This document shows positions 6,790 to 15,489 of a stretch of DNA of 42,600 nucleotides, piece by piece. The DNA comes from Moraxellaceae bacterium UBA2477 (lineage in GTDB: Bacteria; Pseudomonadota; Gammaproteobacteria; Pseudomonadales; Moraxellaceae). The stretch spans positions 1 through 42,600 of the forward strand of contig DDPD01000084.1 of assembly GCA_002342025.1 (NCBI GenBank), in the 5' to 3' direction. Both the position numbers and the translations under genes were made by a program. The notes below the pieces were generated by a model. The model saw only the letters and a list, made by a program, of their open reading frames with translations, did no database searches and was not told the DNA's origin. Each line of letters starts with the position of its first letter. The stretch's first letter is position 1.

Positions 6790-9372
6790 ATGACAGAACC
6801 GGCCAACACCGCGTCGTCGTCAACACAACACACCAACGCTAGCCTTGCCGCCGAACTGATGAGCGTGCAGGAACGCGAGCGCGTGGCCGCTCGTGAAGCC
6901 CAGCAACTGCGTGAGTTACAGAATATTCAGTTGCGCCAGGTACAGCAGCAGCTCCCTCGCTTTCTGGTCATTACCGCGCTGTCTGTGCTGGCTGCCACTT
7001 GGCTTTTTTGGGATTGGCCCTACGCCAGCAACACCAAGATCCTGATCTGGGCGTCTAGTTTTCTCCTTTTTCTGATGTTCCGAGGCGGCTTGGTTTGGTG
7101 GTACGGCCGGCGCGTTTCTCAAAATCTCAACACACTCGGCATCATTATTACGGCCACCGCCGTCTTCACCGCAGCCTTTTGGGTCTTCGCGATCATTGAT
7201 TTCAATCCGCGTATTTTTCCCAGCAGCGACTATCTTTCGGATGTAGCCAATCGTCAGGTGTTATTGGCGGCTCTCCTGGCCGCTCAGGGCATTGCTGCCC
7301 TCACCGCCTATGCGGGTTACTTGCGGGCGTTTATTGCCTTCACATTCATTACCTTTACGCCGTCTTTGCTGCATTTAATCATGCACCCTAGCTCCACCAA
7401 TCTTACCGTGGCAACGATTGGTGCCATCTGGTGGGGCTTTTTGATTCTCAGCGCGCGTTACCTGAATCGCATGGTGCTGGGCAGCCTGCGCCTGCGTATC
7501 GACAATGAAAAGCTGATTCAGCATCTGCGCGACACGCAGTACGACACCCTGACGTCGAACCAACAACTGGCCATCGAAGTAAAAACGCGAACCTTGGCTG
7601 AGCAGCAATTACATCAGCTCAATAACCAATTGGAAGCGCGCGTACTGCAACGCACCGAAGCGCTAAAAGAAAGCCAAGAAGGCCTGACGCTGGCCATTGA
7701 AGCGTCCGGCATTGCGCTGTGGGACTGGTCTATTCCGGACGGCACGCTTAAGCACACCAACCTTGAGCCTTTACTGGGTTGTACCGACGGCGGCTGTGAC
7801 GATCTGCTCACACAAGTCCAAGATCGTGTACACCCGGAAGACTTGCGTCTTGTTAGGCGCAACATTATTCGTCACTTGCGCCGTCGAACGCCGCGCTACG
7901 AGGCCAAGTACCGGCTCAAGCATCAGCGCGGGCATTGGGTTTGGGTGGAAGACAAAGGTCGTGTGGTGCTCTGGGATGCCCAAGGCAAGCCCCTGCGTAT
8001 GCTCGGCATTCGTCGCGACATTACCCGCGAACGTGAAGCCGAAGAGACGCAGAAAAAGCTCGACTATTTGGCCAACCACGACCGCCTCACGCAGCTGGCC
8101 AATCGCCGCCAACTCCGCAATCGCCTGCATGCAGCGATGACCCGCGCACGTGAAAATGACCAACGCTTAGCCCTGATTTATCTGAACTTAGATCGCTTCC
8201 GTCAGGTCAATGAAAGCCTGGGCTTTGAAGTGGGCGACGCCATTTTGCGCGAAACTGGTCGGCGCTTACTGGAAATGGGCACGCGTCTCGATACCTTGGC
8301 GCGCTTGGGTGGCGACGAATTTGCGCTGATTTTCACCGAGCTCAAAAGCAACGACGAACTCGACAAGCTCTGCGAAGACATCATCACGCAGCTGCGTCTG
8401 CCCTTCCGCGTGGCGGACCACGAGTTGCTCTTGGGCGCGTCGCTGGGCATCAGCCTGTTCCCTGAACATGGCCGAGAACTCGCCATTTTGGTCAATCACG
8501 CCGACCTCGCCATGCAGCAAGCCAAGCGCTTGGGCGGCAACCAGTGGCGCACCTATTCGCCCGATTTACGCAGCGCCACTATCGAGCAATTGAACCTCGA
8601 GAACAGCCTACGCAAAGCCATTTTCCGGGATGAATTTTTGGTTCACTACCAGCCCAAAGTGTCGCTCATGAGCAAGCGCATTGTGGGCATGGAAGCGCTG
8701 GTGCGCTGGCAGCACCCCACCCTAGGCCTGCTCTATCCCGGCGACTTTATTCCCCTCGCGGAAGATACGGGGCTGATCTCTGTCATTACCGAGCGTGTGT
8801 TGCAACAAGCGTGCGAGCAAGTCTTGGCTTGGTCACGCGCCGGTCTTGGCGAGCTCACCGTGGCGGTGAATATTCCGCCGCAACAGCTGCACAAAGGCGA
8901 TTTGATGCTCACGCTCAATAACGCACTGTCAGAAAGCGGGCTACCCGCCGAACAACTAGAAATTGAGCTCACCGAAACCTCGCTGATGGACGATCCCGAC
9001 ATGGCCGCCAGCATCTTGGCGAAAGTGCGCGAACGCGGCATCGCTATTGCGCTGGATGATTTCGGCACCGGCTATTCGTCGCTCAGTCAGTTGCGCAAAT
9101 TCCCACTCAACACCCTGAAAGTCGATCAATCGTTTATTCGTGAGGTTGGGCAAAGCACCGAAGATGGCGCCATCGTGCGCGCCATCATTACCATGGCGCA
9201 TGAGCTGGGCATGACCGTGGTCGCGGAAGGGGTGGAAACACCCTGCCACCTCGATTTCTTAATCCGCGAACGCTGCGACTATGTGCAAGGCTATTACATC
9301 AGCCGACCCGTATCCGCCGAGGCCATGGAAGCGTTGCTGGTTACTCAACAGGAAAGGCAGCGCGCAATCTAA
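6790..9372 (+). CDS. Six-TM PAS-GGDEF-EAL protein, probable c-di-GMP phosphodiesterase
   Basis: Membrane-bound c-di-GMP signalling protein of 860 aa. The ATG at 6790 is chosen because GAGG lies 9 bp upstream; a TTG five codons earlier is less likely. Order: charged N-terminal helix, six TM segments (about residues 57-225), coiled coil (235-295), PAS domain ending in the PAC motif (about 300-415), GGDEF domain (425-590) and EAL domain (605-850). GGDEF is spelled intact (507-511), but the upstream metal-binding Asp is Asn (N466 in LNLDRF) and the RxxD inhibitory site is absent. The EAL domain keeps EALVRW, the VNIPP Asn, ELTET, DDFGTGYS, LKVD, EGVET and QGYY. Degradation of c-di-GMP is therefore the likelier output. 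Its ligand is unknown. Confidence 0.92.
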   Translation: MTEPANTASSSTQHTNASLAAELMSVQERERVAAREAQQLRELQNIQLRQVQQQLPRFLVITALSVLAATWLFWDWPYASNTKILIWASSFLLFLMFRGGLVWWYGRRVSQNLNTLGIIITATAVFTAAFWVFAIIDFNPRIFPSSDYLSDVANRQVLLAALLAAQGIAALTAYAGYLRAFIAFTFITFTPSLLHLIMHPSSTNLTVATIGAIWWGFLILSARYLNRMVLGSLRLRIDNEKLIQHLRDTQYDTLTSNQQLAIEVKTRTLAEQQLHQLNNQLEARVLQRTEALKESQEGLTLAIEASGIALWDWSIPDGTLKHTNLEPLLGCTDGGCDDLLTQVQDRVHPEDLRLVRRNIIRHLRRRTPRYEAKYRLKHQRGHWVWVEDKGRVVLWDAQGKPLRMLGIRRDITREREAEETQKKLDYLANHDRLTQLANRRQLRNRLHAAMTRARENDQRLALIYLNLDRFRQVNESLGFEVGDAILRETGRRLLEMGTRLDTLARLGGDEFALIFTELKSNDELDKLCEDIITQLRLPFRVADHELLLGASLGISLFPEHGRELAILVNHADLAMQQAKRLGGNQWRTYSPDLRSATIEQLNLENSLRKAIFRDEFLVHYQPKVSLMSKRIVGMEALVRWQHPTLGLLYPGDFIPLAEDTGLISVITERVLQQACEQVLAWSRAGLGELTVAVNIPPQQLHKGDLMLTLNNALSESGLPAEQLEIELTETSLMDDPDMAASILAKVRERGIAIALDDFGTGYSSLSQLRKFPLNTLKVDQSFIREVGQSTEDGAIVRAIITMAHELGMTVVAEGVETPCHLDFLIRERCDYVQGYYISRPVSAEAMEALLVTQQERQRAI

Positions 9373-10133
9373 ACACCCGCGCCCGGCTCGAAAATCTCTA
9401 GTACCTGCTGAAAGCTAGGCTCTAGCGGCGCGGTCAGTGTCATCGCCTGACCCGTGGCCGGATGCCGAAAGCTCAGTGCCGTGGCCGCCAACATAAGCCG
9501 ACTGACACCAAATCGCTGCGCAAAATAGTGGTTATGCCGCGTACGGCCATAATTGGTATCGCCAATGATGGGATGGCTAATGTGCTGCAGGTGGCGGCGC
9601 AACTGATGCTGGCGGCCCGTCTCAGGTTTCAGCTCCACTAAACTGTATCGACTGCTGGCATAGCCTTCTATTGCCACAGGTATCTCCGTGATCGCCAGGC
9701 GCCGGTAGTGCGTTCGCGCCTCACGCATCACCTGCTCGCGGGTATCACGGCGATCAATCGCCTTGTCGCGCAAGGGCTCATCAATCACTCCGCTCTCTGG
9801 CATCCAGCCACGCACCATCGCCACATAGGTCTTGGCCATGTCACCGGCCATTAGTGCCTGCCCTAAAGCGCTAGCCGTCTCGGGGTCACGGGCGAATAGC
9901 AGCAGGCCTGAGGTGGGTCGATCCAGCCGGTGCACTGGATAGACATGCTCACCATCGTTCAGCTCACGGGCGTATTGCAACGCGAACTCGGTCTCGTGAC
10001 GATCTATCGGGCTGCGATGTACGAGCAAGCCCGCAGGTTTGTGCACCGCCAGCAAATGGTCATCGCGGTGAATGAGTTGCAGGGGGTTGGGGCTTAGCGT
10101 CACCGCGTTGAAATGCTGAGTTTGATCACTCAT
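9369..10133 (-). CDS. truC: tRNA pseudouridine(65) synthase TruC
   Basis: RluA-family pseudouridine synthase; TruC converts U65 of certain tRNAs to pseudouridine. The 254-aa product resembles E. coli TruC (260 aa). It has no S4 domain, has the N-terminal LLAVHKPAGLLVHRS, the catalytic motif HRLDRPTSGLLLFA (Asp near residue 71), and VELKPETGRQHQLRRHLQHI with HPIIGDTNYG near 175-195. Those features fit TruC better than RluC or RluD. Its start overlaps the end of the upstream membrane-protein gene by four bases. Its 3' end overlaps the convergent GGDEF-EAL gene by four bases. Confidence 0.85.
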   Translation of the reverse strand: MSDQTQHFNAVTLSPNPLQLIHRDDHLLAVHKPAGLLVHRSPIDRHETEFALQYARELNDGEHVYPVHRLDRPTSGLLLFARDPETASALGQALMAGDMAKTYVAMVRGWMPESGVIDEPLRDKAIDRRDTREQVMREARTHYRRLAITEIPVAIEGYASSRYSLVELKPETGRQHQLRRHLQHISHPIIGDTNYGRTRHNHYFAQRFGVSRLMLAATALSFRHPATGQAMTLTAPLEPSFQQVLEIFEPGAGV

Positions 10134-10504
10134 GACAAGAGCTTATGCCGTGCAACTGCGCCCATGACTAGGCACACCAAGGCAACGATGTCCGCCGTGA
10201 ACACCCGCCCCAGTTGCGCGTTGTAATCGCCCACCGACCACGCCAACAGCAGGTAGGAAATCACACTGATAAAGCCCGCGATAAAGGCGGCTGTTTGCAG
10301 ATTAGGCTGGAACGCCGCCGCGATTAAAAACAGGCCGAGCAAACCAAAAAGCACCGCGCGATGGCGCATGAGGATGACGAGGTTAGGCTCGTTAAAAGAG
10401 ATGCCATACAGTGCGGCGAGTCGGTCACTGCCCAGTACACCCGATAAGGGCAGCAAATGAATGACCCCCACCACAATCAACATGGCCGAAACAAAGTAGG
10501 ACAT
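10130..10504 (-). CDS. Small four-helix integral membrane protein, unknown function
   Basis: A 124-aa hydrophobic protein with four predicted TM helices (about residues 2-20, 45-63, 68-90 and 97-118) and short loops; MRHRAVLFGLLG is a recognisable stretch. Similar proteins are widespread as uncharacterised membrane proteins, and I assign no function. The stop overlaps the truC start by four bases, so the two are probably translated together, though nothing suggests a shared function. A GGAG ribosome site lies just before the ATG at 10504. Confidence 0.78.
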   Translation of the reverse strand: MSYFVSAMLIVVGVIHLLPLSGVLGSDRLAALYGISFNEPNLVILMRHRAVLFGLLGLFLIAAAFQPNLQTAAFIAGFISVISYLLLAWSVGDYNAQLGRVFTADIVALVCLVMGAVARHKLLS

Positions 10505-10619
10505 GGAGGTGCACTCCTAAAGCCGATTCAAGACACGGGGATTTTTAGCACGCCGCCCGACGGCGCGCCAAGGATGTGCAGTCGCCGTTGTCAGTACCTG
10601 ACTGAGTAGGCTTGCAGCC

Positions 10620-10865
10620 TCAACCCACCAGATGCGCTGCCAGTGCCAGACGCTGGGTCTCGGTGAGCGGTTGCGATTACTGCGTGGTGAAATCCACCTC
10701 GGTGCGCGCCAGAATTAGCGACAGCTGGCGAATGTCCATGTCGGGAGAAAAGATGCGGAAGATCGGCTCGCGCGCGGTTTCGAACCAGCCGCCCACGACC
10801 GTGTTGTTGACATGCCCGAAGGCGTCCGTCTCATAGAAGCGGGGCATGACGGTGGTGGTGAACAT
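10620..10865 (-). pseudogene. Acyl-CoA thioesterase (4HBT/YbgC-like) remnant with an internal deletion
   Basis: The N-terminal 62 residues are a normal 4HBT hotdog start: RFYETDAFGHVNNTVVGGWF contains the catalytic Asp region, followed by ILARTEVDFTTQ. The frame then meets TAA at 10679-10677. The same frame continues as SQPLTETQRLALAAHLVG and stops at 10620, which looks like the normal C-terminus of this family. About 60-70 codons in the middle are missing, judged from usual family length (~140-150 aa). The ribosome site (TTGGAG) and ATG remain, so a short non-functional peptide may still be made. It sits at the left edge of the RM island. Confidence 0.8.
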
Positions 10866-10954
10866 GGGGGCTCCAAGTGGTGCGGCAGGTTAATTGAGTA
10901 ATATCTGCTGACTTGGACCGGTCGCCTTTAATTCATTTGCACAAGCTTGAACAT

Positions 10955-11401
10955 CTAACTCGGTCGAGTTGCTATATCTGCAAACTGATCCAGAAAGGTC
11001 TCTATCACTACTGCCACCGAGCGTGGCCGCCCGTCAAAATCAACAAACCAATCAAGTCCGTCCCGACCCACATGGCCTAGGCTATCCCAGAAATCAGCAT
11101 CCTCCCATTCAAGGGTGGCTTGCTCAGTTTTCACCTTGGCTTTGCAGTGCTTCGTCCCATTCGCGAGCTGGCGAAGAAGATCCCACTCCGGATAGTGGCT
11201 CTTCATTGCATCCTTCTCGGAATCATTAAATGCTCGACCAAGATCTTTCTTGAAATACCAATCAGCCACATGGTTCGCCATCAGAATCGCGCCAATCAAA
11301 TCGCGATACTGCTTGTGCAACCGGACCTGCTGCACGGCCTCACGCGCCAGAGCCGCAAGATCATCAGCACAACAAATTTCTGAAATCGATTGAGAGCTCA
11401 T
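10955..11401 (-). CDS. Unknown 148-aa protein, last gene of the type I RM operon
   Basis: No characterised function is recognised. The mostly helical 148-aa protein contains ILMANHVADWYF (39-50) and LLRQLANGTKHCK (75-87), giving an R77-x7-H85 spacing. A similar pattern (VVTAYHLYQDW, then LLFRVLRDVTNATKHW) occurs in the frameshifted integron cassette gene at 21111-21640, so the two look like distant relatives. An Arg-His pair on a helix recalls HEPN ribonucleases, but the spacing differs from their usual R-x4-6-H, so that remains a guess. It begins 9 bp after the hsdM stop on the same strand and is probably expressed with the RM genes. Confidence 0.78.
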   Translation of the reverse strand: MSSQSISEICCADDLAALAREAVQQVRLHKQYRDLIGAILMANHVADWYFKKDLGRAFNDSEKDAMKSHYPEWDLLRQLANGTKHCKAKVKTEQATLEWEDADFWDSLGHVGRDGLDWFVDFDGRPRSVAVVIETFLDQFADIATRPS

Positions 11402-11410
11402 GCTCGGTAC

Positions 11411-13024
11411 TCACGGCAACGTCGGCAAGCCCAGCTCCCTCAGAAACGCATTGTGCTTGTCCTTGGCCTCCTGAATCGTCCTCTCCAAGGCCACGAGATC
11501 AGCATTCACCGCCTGCAAATCAATTTCCTTCTCGGCCACTGCCGTACTGATGTAGCGCGAGATGTTCAGGTTGAAATCATTCTTCTCGATTTCGGTCATC
11601 GTAACCCGGCGGGAATAACGATCCTCCTCATGCCGGTACTGGTAGGTGTCGATAATTTTCTTGATGTGCGCCGCACTCAGCTGGTTCTGACGCTTGCCCT
11701 TGTCAAAGTGCTCAGCTGCGTTAATGAAAAGCACATCGTCTGGCTTCTTGCACTTCTTCAGCACCAGAATGCACACCGGAATGCCAGTCGAGTAGAACAG
11801 ATTGGCAGGCAAGCCGATGACGGTATCGATATGACCATCTTTGAGCAGTTTGGTGCGAATGCGCTCCTCGGCCCCGCCACGAAACAGCACGCCATGAGGC
11901 AGGATGATCGCCATCACGCCTTCATCCTTGAGGAAATGAAAGCCGTGCAGCAAAAAGGCGAAATCGGCAGCTGACTTGGGCGCAAGGCCATGGCTTTTGA
12001 AGCGCACATCGTCGGCCAGCGCGTCGGTCGGCTCCCAGCGGTAACTGAAGGGCGGGTTGGCAACAATCGCGTCGAAACTCGGCTTCCTGGCCGGATTCAG
12101 CTCACGCATCATGTCCCAGTCATTGAGCAGGGTGTCGCCGTGGAAGATGTCGAACTCGGTATCCTTAACCCCGTGCAGCAGCATGTTCATGCGAGCCAGG
12201 TTGTAGGTGGTGATGTTCTTTTCCTGACCGAAAATCTTGCCGATGGTGCCGCCGCCCCTGGCCACCTGCTTGCGCACGTTGAGCAGCAACGAACCGGAGC
12301 CGCAGGCGAAGTCGAGCACGCTCTCCAGGCGCTTCTTGGTTCCCGTTTTCGGCTCCTGACTGTCCAGCGTGACAATCGCGGAGAGGATGTCGGAAATCTG
12401 CTGTGGGGTGTAAAACTCGCCCGCCTTCTTGCCTGAGCCGGCGGCAAACTGGCCGATCAGGTACTCATAGGCATCGCCCAGCGCGTCAACATCGGCAGAG
12501 AACCCCGCCAGCCCTTCGGCAATTTTCTGAATGATGGTGCAGAGCTTGGCATTCCGCTCGCCATAGGCTTTGCCCAGCTTGGGCGAACTCAGATCAATTT
12601 CAGAGAACAAACCCTGGAAGGTGCTCTCGAACGACTCCGTCTCAATGTACTTGAAGCCCGCCTGCAGAGTATTAAGCAGATCCAGACTCTGAATGCGTGC
12701 CAGATTAGCGACACTGCTCCAGAGGTGCTGCGGCTTGATGACGTAGTGCACCTTGCGGCGCATCTGCTTCTCGAACTCAGGCGTGTCATCGGCGTTGTCG
12801 GCGTACCATAGAGCCAGCGGCACCTGCCGCAGGTCGTCAACCACCTCCGGGTAATCGCGGCCCAACTCCTTCTTCGCTGCGGCCTCGTAGTTGTCAGAGA
12901 GGTAGCGCAGGAAAAGAAACGAGAGCATGTAGTCACGGAAGTCGTCCGCGTCCATCGCGCCGCGCAGCTGATCGGCAATGCTCCAGAGGGTGTTGCCGAG
13001 CTGCTTCTGGTTTTGTTCAGTCAT
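11411..13024 (-). CDS. hsdM: Type I restriction-modification methyltransferase subunit HsdM
   Basis: N6-adenine DNA methyltransferase subunit of a type I RM enzyme. It modifies host sites and, with HsdS and HsdR, forms the restriction complex. The 537-aa product has an N-terminal helical HsdM_N domain (1-150), EFYTP (203-207), the SAM-binding motif DFACGSGS (238-245) and the catalytic motif NPPFSYRW (323-330; the NPPF type expected of N6-adenine methylases). RGGAEERIR and GLPANLFYSTGIP follow near 380-410. The full length fits the family. Its ATG overlaps the end of the 84-aa gene by four bases. It is separated from hsdS by three inserted genes, an unusual arrangement. Confidence 0.96.
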   Translation of the reverse strand: MTEQNQKQLGNTLWSIADQLRGAMDADDFRDYMLSFLFLRYLSDNYEAAAKKELGRDYPEVVDDLRQVPLALWYADNADDTPEFEKQMRRKVHYVIKPQHLWSSVANLARIQSLDLLNTLQAGFKYIETESFESTFQGLFSEIDLSSPKLGKAYGERNAKLCTIIQKIAEGLAGFSADVDALGDAYEYLIGQFAAGSGKKAGEFYTPQQISDILSAIVTLDSQEPKTGTKKRLESVLDFACGSGSLLLNVRKQVARGGGTIGKIFGQEKNITTYNLARMNMLLHGVKDTEFDIFHGDTLLNDWDMMRELNPARKPSFDAIVANPPFSYRWEPTDALADDVRFKSHGLAPKSAADFAFLLHGFHFLKDEGVMAIILPHGVLFRGGAEERIRTKLLKDGHIDTVIGLPANLFYSTGIPVCILVLKKCKKPDDVLFINAAEHFDKGKRQNQLSAAHIKKIIDTYQYRHEEDRYSRRVTMTEIEKNDFNLNISRYISTAVAEKEIDLQAVNADLVALERTIQEAKDKHNAFLRELGLPTLP

Positions 13025-13275
13025 GCTGGTGTCGTTTTCTGGGTGATTGTTTGTTGGCGAAGTTCCGTTGCCGAGATGCGCTGCATCCTGCCGTCCCTGA
13101 CAATCACCAAGTTGGTGTCTGTCTGGATAGCGGTTTTGCGTGCCTGTTGCGCAGCACGCCGTAATGCGCCGAGGGATGCGCGCAGGTCAGGGTCTTTTGC
13201 CTGAGAAATGTCGTGAGCGCTCATTGGTTTTCGCCCCATGCCAAGAGGGTCGGGAATGATGATCTTTTCCGTCAT
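13021..13275 (-). CDS. 84-aa protein between rhuM and hsdM, unknown function
   Basis: A small charged protein with a helical middle (LRASLGALRRAAQQARKTA, about residues 32-50) followed by a short strand-like region (TNLVIVRDGRMQRISATELR, about 54-73). Similar small proteins accompany RM and toxin-antitoxin genes, but I recall no tested function. It overlaps rhuM upstream and hsdM downstream by four bases each, so it is almost certainly translated with them. An accessory or antitoxin-like role for RhuM is possible but unsupported. Confidence 0.75.
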   Translation of the reverse strand: MTEKIIIPDPLGMGRKPMSAHDISQAKDPDLRASLGALRRAAQQARKTAIQTDTNLVIVRDGRMQRISATELRQQTITQKTTPA

Positions 13276-14282
13276 GTCTTCGTACGTCTCTTGAGTTGGT
13301 TTTCCAGCGCCTTGAGGTCTGCCTCGTCCTGCTGGTCGGCTTCCATCGCTTCTTGCCGCTTACGTGCCTGATCGAAGGTCAGGTACAGCTCGCCCGTTCG
13401 TGCCTCCATCTGTGCGTTGCTGATGCTGCCGCCATGGGTCAGCAGCGGGAAGCCATTTGAGGTGATGATCTGATCCACATTCTGCTTCCAGTACGCCATG
13501 CGCGTTTCCTGCTTGCCCTTGGCGCGCAGCGCGGCGGTTTCGAGAAAGATCACCACCAGCCGGTTCAGGGTGTCGATCTCATCTTCGGTCAGGTAGTTCT
13601 TGGCCACCACAATATCGGTCTTGCGTACCTTGTCGCCTTTCCAGGCCAGCAGGCCAAAGTTCGGGTCGGCGGGGTTGGCGCGCGCGGTGATGAGCTCCGC
13701 GGCGGTCTTCTGCGTCACCGCATACATCAACTGGTTCTGCACGGTGGCGAAGAACACTTGCGTCGCCTTGTCGGTCTTGTCGTAGTCACTGGCGAGCGCA
13801 AAGAGGTCACGCACCTTCTGGTAGAACCGCTTCTCCGAGGCCCGGATGTCACGGATGCGCGCCAGCATCTCGTCGAAGTAGTCCGGACGACCGTCCGGGT
13901 GCTTCAGGCGCTCGTCGTCCATCGCGAAGCCCTTGATCAGGAACTCCTTCAGGATGGTTGAGGCCCAGCGTCGGAACTGGACCCCGCGCGGCGAGCGCAC
14001 GCGGTAGCCCACCGCCAGGATGGCGTCGAGGTTGTAGAGCGTGACGGGGCGCCGCACGTCTCGCCCCCCTTCTGTTTGAACTACCGAGGATTCCTCGGTG
14101 GTTGCCTCGCGACTCAGTTCCCCATCCTCAAAGATGTTCTTGAGGTGTAGCCCCACGTTGTCGGTTGACACATCGAAGAGCTCTGCCATTTCGCGCTGGG
14201 TCAGCCAGACTGTTTGGTCTTTGGCTCGCAGCTTGATCTGGCTACGGCCATCTTCGGTAGTGTAGAGAATTAGATCAGTCAT
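13272..14282 (-). CDS. RhuM-family protein
   Basis: Member of the RhuM family, named after a Salmonella pathogenicity-island gene and often carried inside RM and other mobile loci; the biochemical role is not established. The 336-aa product starts with a winged-helix-like region (TVWLTQREMAELFDVSTDNV, about residues 24-43). GYRVRSPRGVQFRRWASTIL follows near 92-112, the KilA-N/Bro-like signature of the family. The C-terminal half is helical, with RVVIFLETAALRAKGKQ-like residues near 245-260. It overlaps both neighbouring genes by four bases. A DNA-binding role is inferred only from the N-terminal region. Confidence 0.88.
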   Translation of the reverse strand: MTDLILYTTEDGRSQIKLRAKDQTVWLTQREMAELFDVSTDNVGLHLKNIFEDGELSREATTEESSVVQTEGGRDVRRPVTLYNLDAILAVGYRVRSPRGVQFRRWASTILKEFLIKGFAMDDERLKHPDGRPDYFDEMLARIRDIRASEKRFYQKVRDLFALASDYDKTDKATQVFFATVQNQLMYAVTQKTAAELITARANPADPNFGLLAWKGDKVRKTDIVVAKNYLTEDEIDTLNRLVVIFLETAALRAKGKQETRMAYWKQNVDQIITSNGFPLLTHGGSISNAQMEARTGELYLTFDQARKRQEAMEADQQDEADLKALENQLKRRTKT

Positions 14283-15484
14283 GATGTCACGACCGATTCA
14301 ACTAGTGAGGCAATTGCGGGAGCAGGTGCAGCCCTAGTTGCTCTCGGACTTTGAGGCAGCTCAGGTAAAGCGAATTGGAACGTGGACAAAAAGTCGCTGA
14401 GGATTCGCCGAAACAGGTCTCTATTGTCACTGCCCATTTCAGTAGGCTCGTGAATGGCGTATTTGCCATGACTCAGTAAATTGAGGGCACGATTGTAGAG
14501 CGCCCTATCTTTTTCGTTATTGAGCGCCTTCAGGCAAAACGAAATATCAGTGTGTCCGAAGAAAGAAGCTGTCTTTTCCATGATGCTGCGCAAGGCATTG
14601 AAATGAAAAGTATAAAGCTTGCCAATTTTTGGATCTGCTGCACGCCTAAGCTCTGCGAGAGTTGCAACATGGTGAAAGTACGGCGTGTCCTCGGTAGCTC
14701 TCAACGTATAGACGCCTGTCTCATTCGAACGATGAAGAAAGTAGCGTTTATGCGTCACTTTAGGCTCACCTTCTTTCGGTCTACCGATCTCGTTACAGAG
14801 CACATTGAAGAACAACGCATGATGAGAGGAGAAGACCACCTTGATAGGCGCTGACGCTCCAGTGGCATTCGTACGGCTTGCGACTCGGCGCAGTAGCGCG
14901 GCAAGGTCACAAGCTACAGCAATAGCGTTGTTGTCATCGAGCGAGGAGATAGGATCGTCGATATAGAGGTATTTGAAGGGCTGATAGGAAACATGCCCAT
15001 CGAGCAAACGCTCACAAATTGCCAAGAACAGGCACCAGATGAAGATGTTCTGCTCACCACGAGATATCTTGATGTTTTCCGCATTGTTTTTGCGGAAGGA
15101 AACCTTCCACTCCCGATAGTCAATATCAAAGTCGAAGTCAGCATATCGGTCGAGATAGCCAGCAATTGCTTCGTCCAGTGCCAGATCTTTCAGGCCGTTG
15201 AAGAAAATCGAGTCAGAGTTGAGTCGGATATGACGAGCAATGTCGCCCTCCAGATCGTTATCCCAAGTGAATAAATCTTCAGTGAAAGCATTGAAATAAA
15301 GTGTATCGGCGATGCCCTGCGGATTCCGCCTAGATTTGCGCTTGCCGGCATCCTTGAACTCCATGGAGAGGCGCGTCTTGCCTGTGCGGTTGAACGCATA
15401 AAGAAGAATCAAATCCTGATTGCCTCCTTTAAGATCATCGCGCAGGCGCGTCACCAATTTACTCAAACTCTGGAAGTTGCTCAT
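14279..15484 (-). CDS. PrrC-like ABC-type ATPase, candidate anticodon nuclease
   Basis: Candidate abortive-infection tRNA nuclease guarding the RM enzyme, as E. coli PrrC guards EcoprrI. The ABC-type ATPase parts are, in 401-aa numbering from the ATG at 15484, a P-loop AFNRTGKT (30-37; Ala replaces the first Gly), signature ISRGEQN (140-146), Walker B YLYIDD with D-loop SSLDD (172-182) and FSSHH (218-222). The C-terminal part has R299-x3-E303 and H339, resembling the Arg/Glu/His nuclease triad reported for PrrC (R320, E324, H356). R332-x6-H339 also fits the HEPN RNase motif. A GTG at 15493 would overlap the hsdS stop (GTGA); the ATG is preferred because the family usually starts at MSxFQS. 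Nuclease activity is inferred, not seen. Confidence 0.8.
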   Translation of the reverse strand: MSNFQSLSKLVTRLRDDLKGGNQDLILLYAFNRTGKTRLSMEFKDAGKRKSRRNPQGIADTLYFNAFTEDLFTWDNDLEGDIARHIRLNSDSIFFNGLKDLALDEAIAGYLDRYADFDFDIDYREWKVSFRKNNAENIKISRGEQNIFIWCLFLAICERLLDGHVSYQPFKYLYIDDPISSLDDNNAIAVACDLAALLRRVASRTNATGASAPIKVVFSSHHALFFNVLCNEIGRPKEGEPKVTHKRYFLHRSNETGVYTLRATEDTPYFHHVATLAELRRAADPKIGKLYTFHFNALRSIMEKTASFFGHTDISFCLKALNNEKDRALYNRALNLLSHGKYAIHEPTEMGSDNRDLFRRILSDFLSTFQFALPELPQSPRATRAAPAPAIASLVESVVTS

Positions 15485-15489
15485 TGCGC

